In this document: piece by piece, positions 62,401-64,000 of the stretch
Numbering within the stretch: position 1 is the stretch's first letter
Layout: each line of letters opens with the position of its first letter
DNA from: Oxyruncus cristatus
Lineage: Eukaryota > Chordata > Aves > Passeriformes > Cotingidae
Assembly: GCA_013399855.1 (NCBI GenBank)
Contig: VXAY01002200.1
Span: 1,427,109 to 1,491,108, forward strand
DNA length: 64,000 bases
Direction: 5' to 3'
Program-made: the position numbers and the translations under genes
The notes under the pieces: model-generated
The model's database searches: none
What the model saw: only the letters and a program-made list of their open reading frames with translations
What the model was told of the DNA's origin: nothing

Positions 62401-64000
62401 GCTCAGTGGAGAAGTCTTGATTACCTTGAGACATCTGGACAAACTACATGCCTCCAAAAAAGCATGGATATAAACTAAAAATACCAAAGAAATATAGAAT
62501 TTGAATGAGTTATGGCATACCTAATCCCCTCAAAAACAGCGGTGAACTAGATCCACACCCACAAGTAATAAACTTCAAAAAATAAAAAGTCTTGTGAAAA
62601 TGTCACATTAATCTACACATACAGTAAAAAGTCTACTCACCCACTGCTTACTAAGATGATTAGTAAGGAAATCACAAGTTAAACTTTATTCATCTGCTTA
62701 AGAAAAATAGGAAAGAGGTTGCAAGGTTCATTTAACTCAGAAGATATTATTGTCACTTGACATTTACATGCAATGTATAATTCCATTCCCACTTACAGTC
62801 TGGGGAAAGCCTGTTAAAATTACTTCCTTAATGTGTGAACACTTCTTTGAATTGTGTTCTTTTCATCTGCCACCTTCTCCTTAAGCCAGCTGGCTCCTTT
62901 TGTTAAGTCTTTTTTAATAAGAAAGTTCATTACATGTAGTTTATGGAGCAGTTTGAGATTGTCAGTGCTGCTCTGAAATACTGCACATGCATATTTCTGA
63001 GCACTCTGTAACATTTGTTGATAATGTCAAAAAGGCAAGGAGGTTCACATACGCATATGCCCAACAACTCCAGCACAAGACTTAGCAGAACGACCACATC
63101 TACCTTCTCATTTTCATCCACATGAACTAGTCCTCCTCCAATTTATATGCCAGACTACTCTTCCCACTTGTAAAAGCAACACCTTTGTGGAAACTGCAGA
63201 AGTTGCTCACATGGGAAACACCATAAGGAAGGCATTCAAATATCTTCGGTTATCTAGAGAACAACAAGCATATTGTCCTGCTTAATCCTTTTGCTGTGGC
63301 TTTCTTGTTTCTTGCTTCTCTTTATCCTTCATTACACATTTCTTTACCACTTGCCCTTCTCCCCTTCCCTTCCTCCTCATCTAGTTCCTCTATTCCTGCT
63401 CTTTTTTTTCCCCTGAGCACGCGCTAGACCACTTTTTGATTCTTTCTCTATGAGCAAGGGATATCTGCCCAGTGATCACAATCTTTGGGGGTCACCTCTT
63501 ACCTTCTCCCACCCCTTCATATAATAGCAGCTCTAACAGATTCATGGCTGTTGATCGTCTTTTACTGGCATAAAGGTCCATTAACACAGGAAAAAAAAAC
63601 CAAACTGAAACAACAATAACGAAAAGGGCATAAGCTCACCAGTCATTACTAGTTAATGCTGTGTGGTGCACAGTTTGGGAACTAACCCAATGCAAACAAC
63701 GCCCGAGGGTGGCTGGGGCAGCAGTGTGTGACAGCAGGTTACTTGGTTACTACATATCCTACGCAGAAGGTTGTGCTCATCGCGAATGTCACACCCTTGT
63801 TCAATGTCTGAGGGGTACAGGGATTGTTCTGTTTTTTCCTTTCTTATAAAAAAATGTGCCAACTGTATGCTGACAATTTTGCAGATGCATCCCTATCTTT
63901 AATGGCACATAGTGTAAAATTTGGGCAAAGGTTCATTCTAGACCAACAAGCATGAGACTAAATCCTACTCATTGCATTTGCCTTCAATAAGCTCTTTCAG

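Larger units (their letters stand above)
51070..64000 (-). other. NSMCE2: NSMCE2 intron (5' of the 50963-51069 exon), partial
   Basis: The intron upstream of the exon runs out of the window. It holds the CR1 pieces at 56.55 and 58.03 kb, small tandem duplications near 55.3 and 55.9 kb, a (TA)n array at 59.4 kb, a T17 run at 52751-52767 and an MIR-like trace near 57430-57480. I looked for the N-terminal NSMCE2 exon here and did not recognise it. The rest is AT-rich sequence with short chance ORFs. Confidence 0.7.

Overview
The window looks like intronic vertebrate DNA, almost certainly from a bird. Evidence for a bird: at least nine CR1 LINE fragments in both orientations, several keeping the short octamer-like 3' end (TGATTCTATGATTC type), a low density of other repeats, and a pentanucleotide (ATGGG)n array. 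The order of bird cannot be told from this sequence. There are no prokaryotic features, tRNA, rRNA or CRISPR.

The only host gene I can support is NSMCE2 (MMS21/NSE2, the SUMO E3 ligase subunit of the SMC5/6 complex), on the minus strand. Two internal coding exons are visible, at 50963-51069 and 19001-19154. They have good splice sites, are joined in phase 0, and encode 35 and 51 codons that align continuously with the SMC5-binding helical part of the protein. The exons with the N terminus (expected above 64000) and the SP-RING ligase domain (expected below 1) were not found. Essentially everything else is NSMCE2 intron: 1-19000, 19155-50962 and 51070-64000.

Layout, left to right. At 1106-5778 lies a gammaretrovirus-like endogenous retrovirus on the plus strand: two ~390 bp LTRs, an ATAG target-site duplication, a tRNA-Pro-type primer binding site, a tandem-repeat leader in place of 5' gag, and remnants of capsid, RT connection/RNase H, integrase C terminus and a nearly full-length broken env. 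Protease, most of RT and most of integrase are deleted. From about 5.8 to 19 kb there is plain intron with one CR1 3' end. From 19 to 51 kb the large intron holds CR1 copies (21.6, 30.6, 31.4, 35.0-36.6 and 40.1 kb), an ancient CR1-like LINE with endonuclease and RT-region remnants (37.1-39.3 kb), and an inverted-repeat element (32.6-32.9 kb). At 50.2-50.6 kb, close to the upstream exon, is a CpG-rich patch with a 17-unit (ATGGG) array, a strong CTCF-like motif, a TAAT palindrome and a TATA-like box. From 51 to 64 kb there is more intron, with two CR1 pieces, small tandem duplications and (TA)n.

The two most unusual things are the ERV (nearly identical LTRs around a badly deleted interior, with an expanded repeat leader) and the compact regulatory-looking patch at 50.2-50.6 kb. 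I did not find a clearly new biological system.
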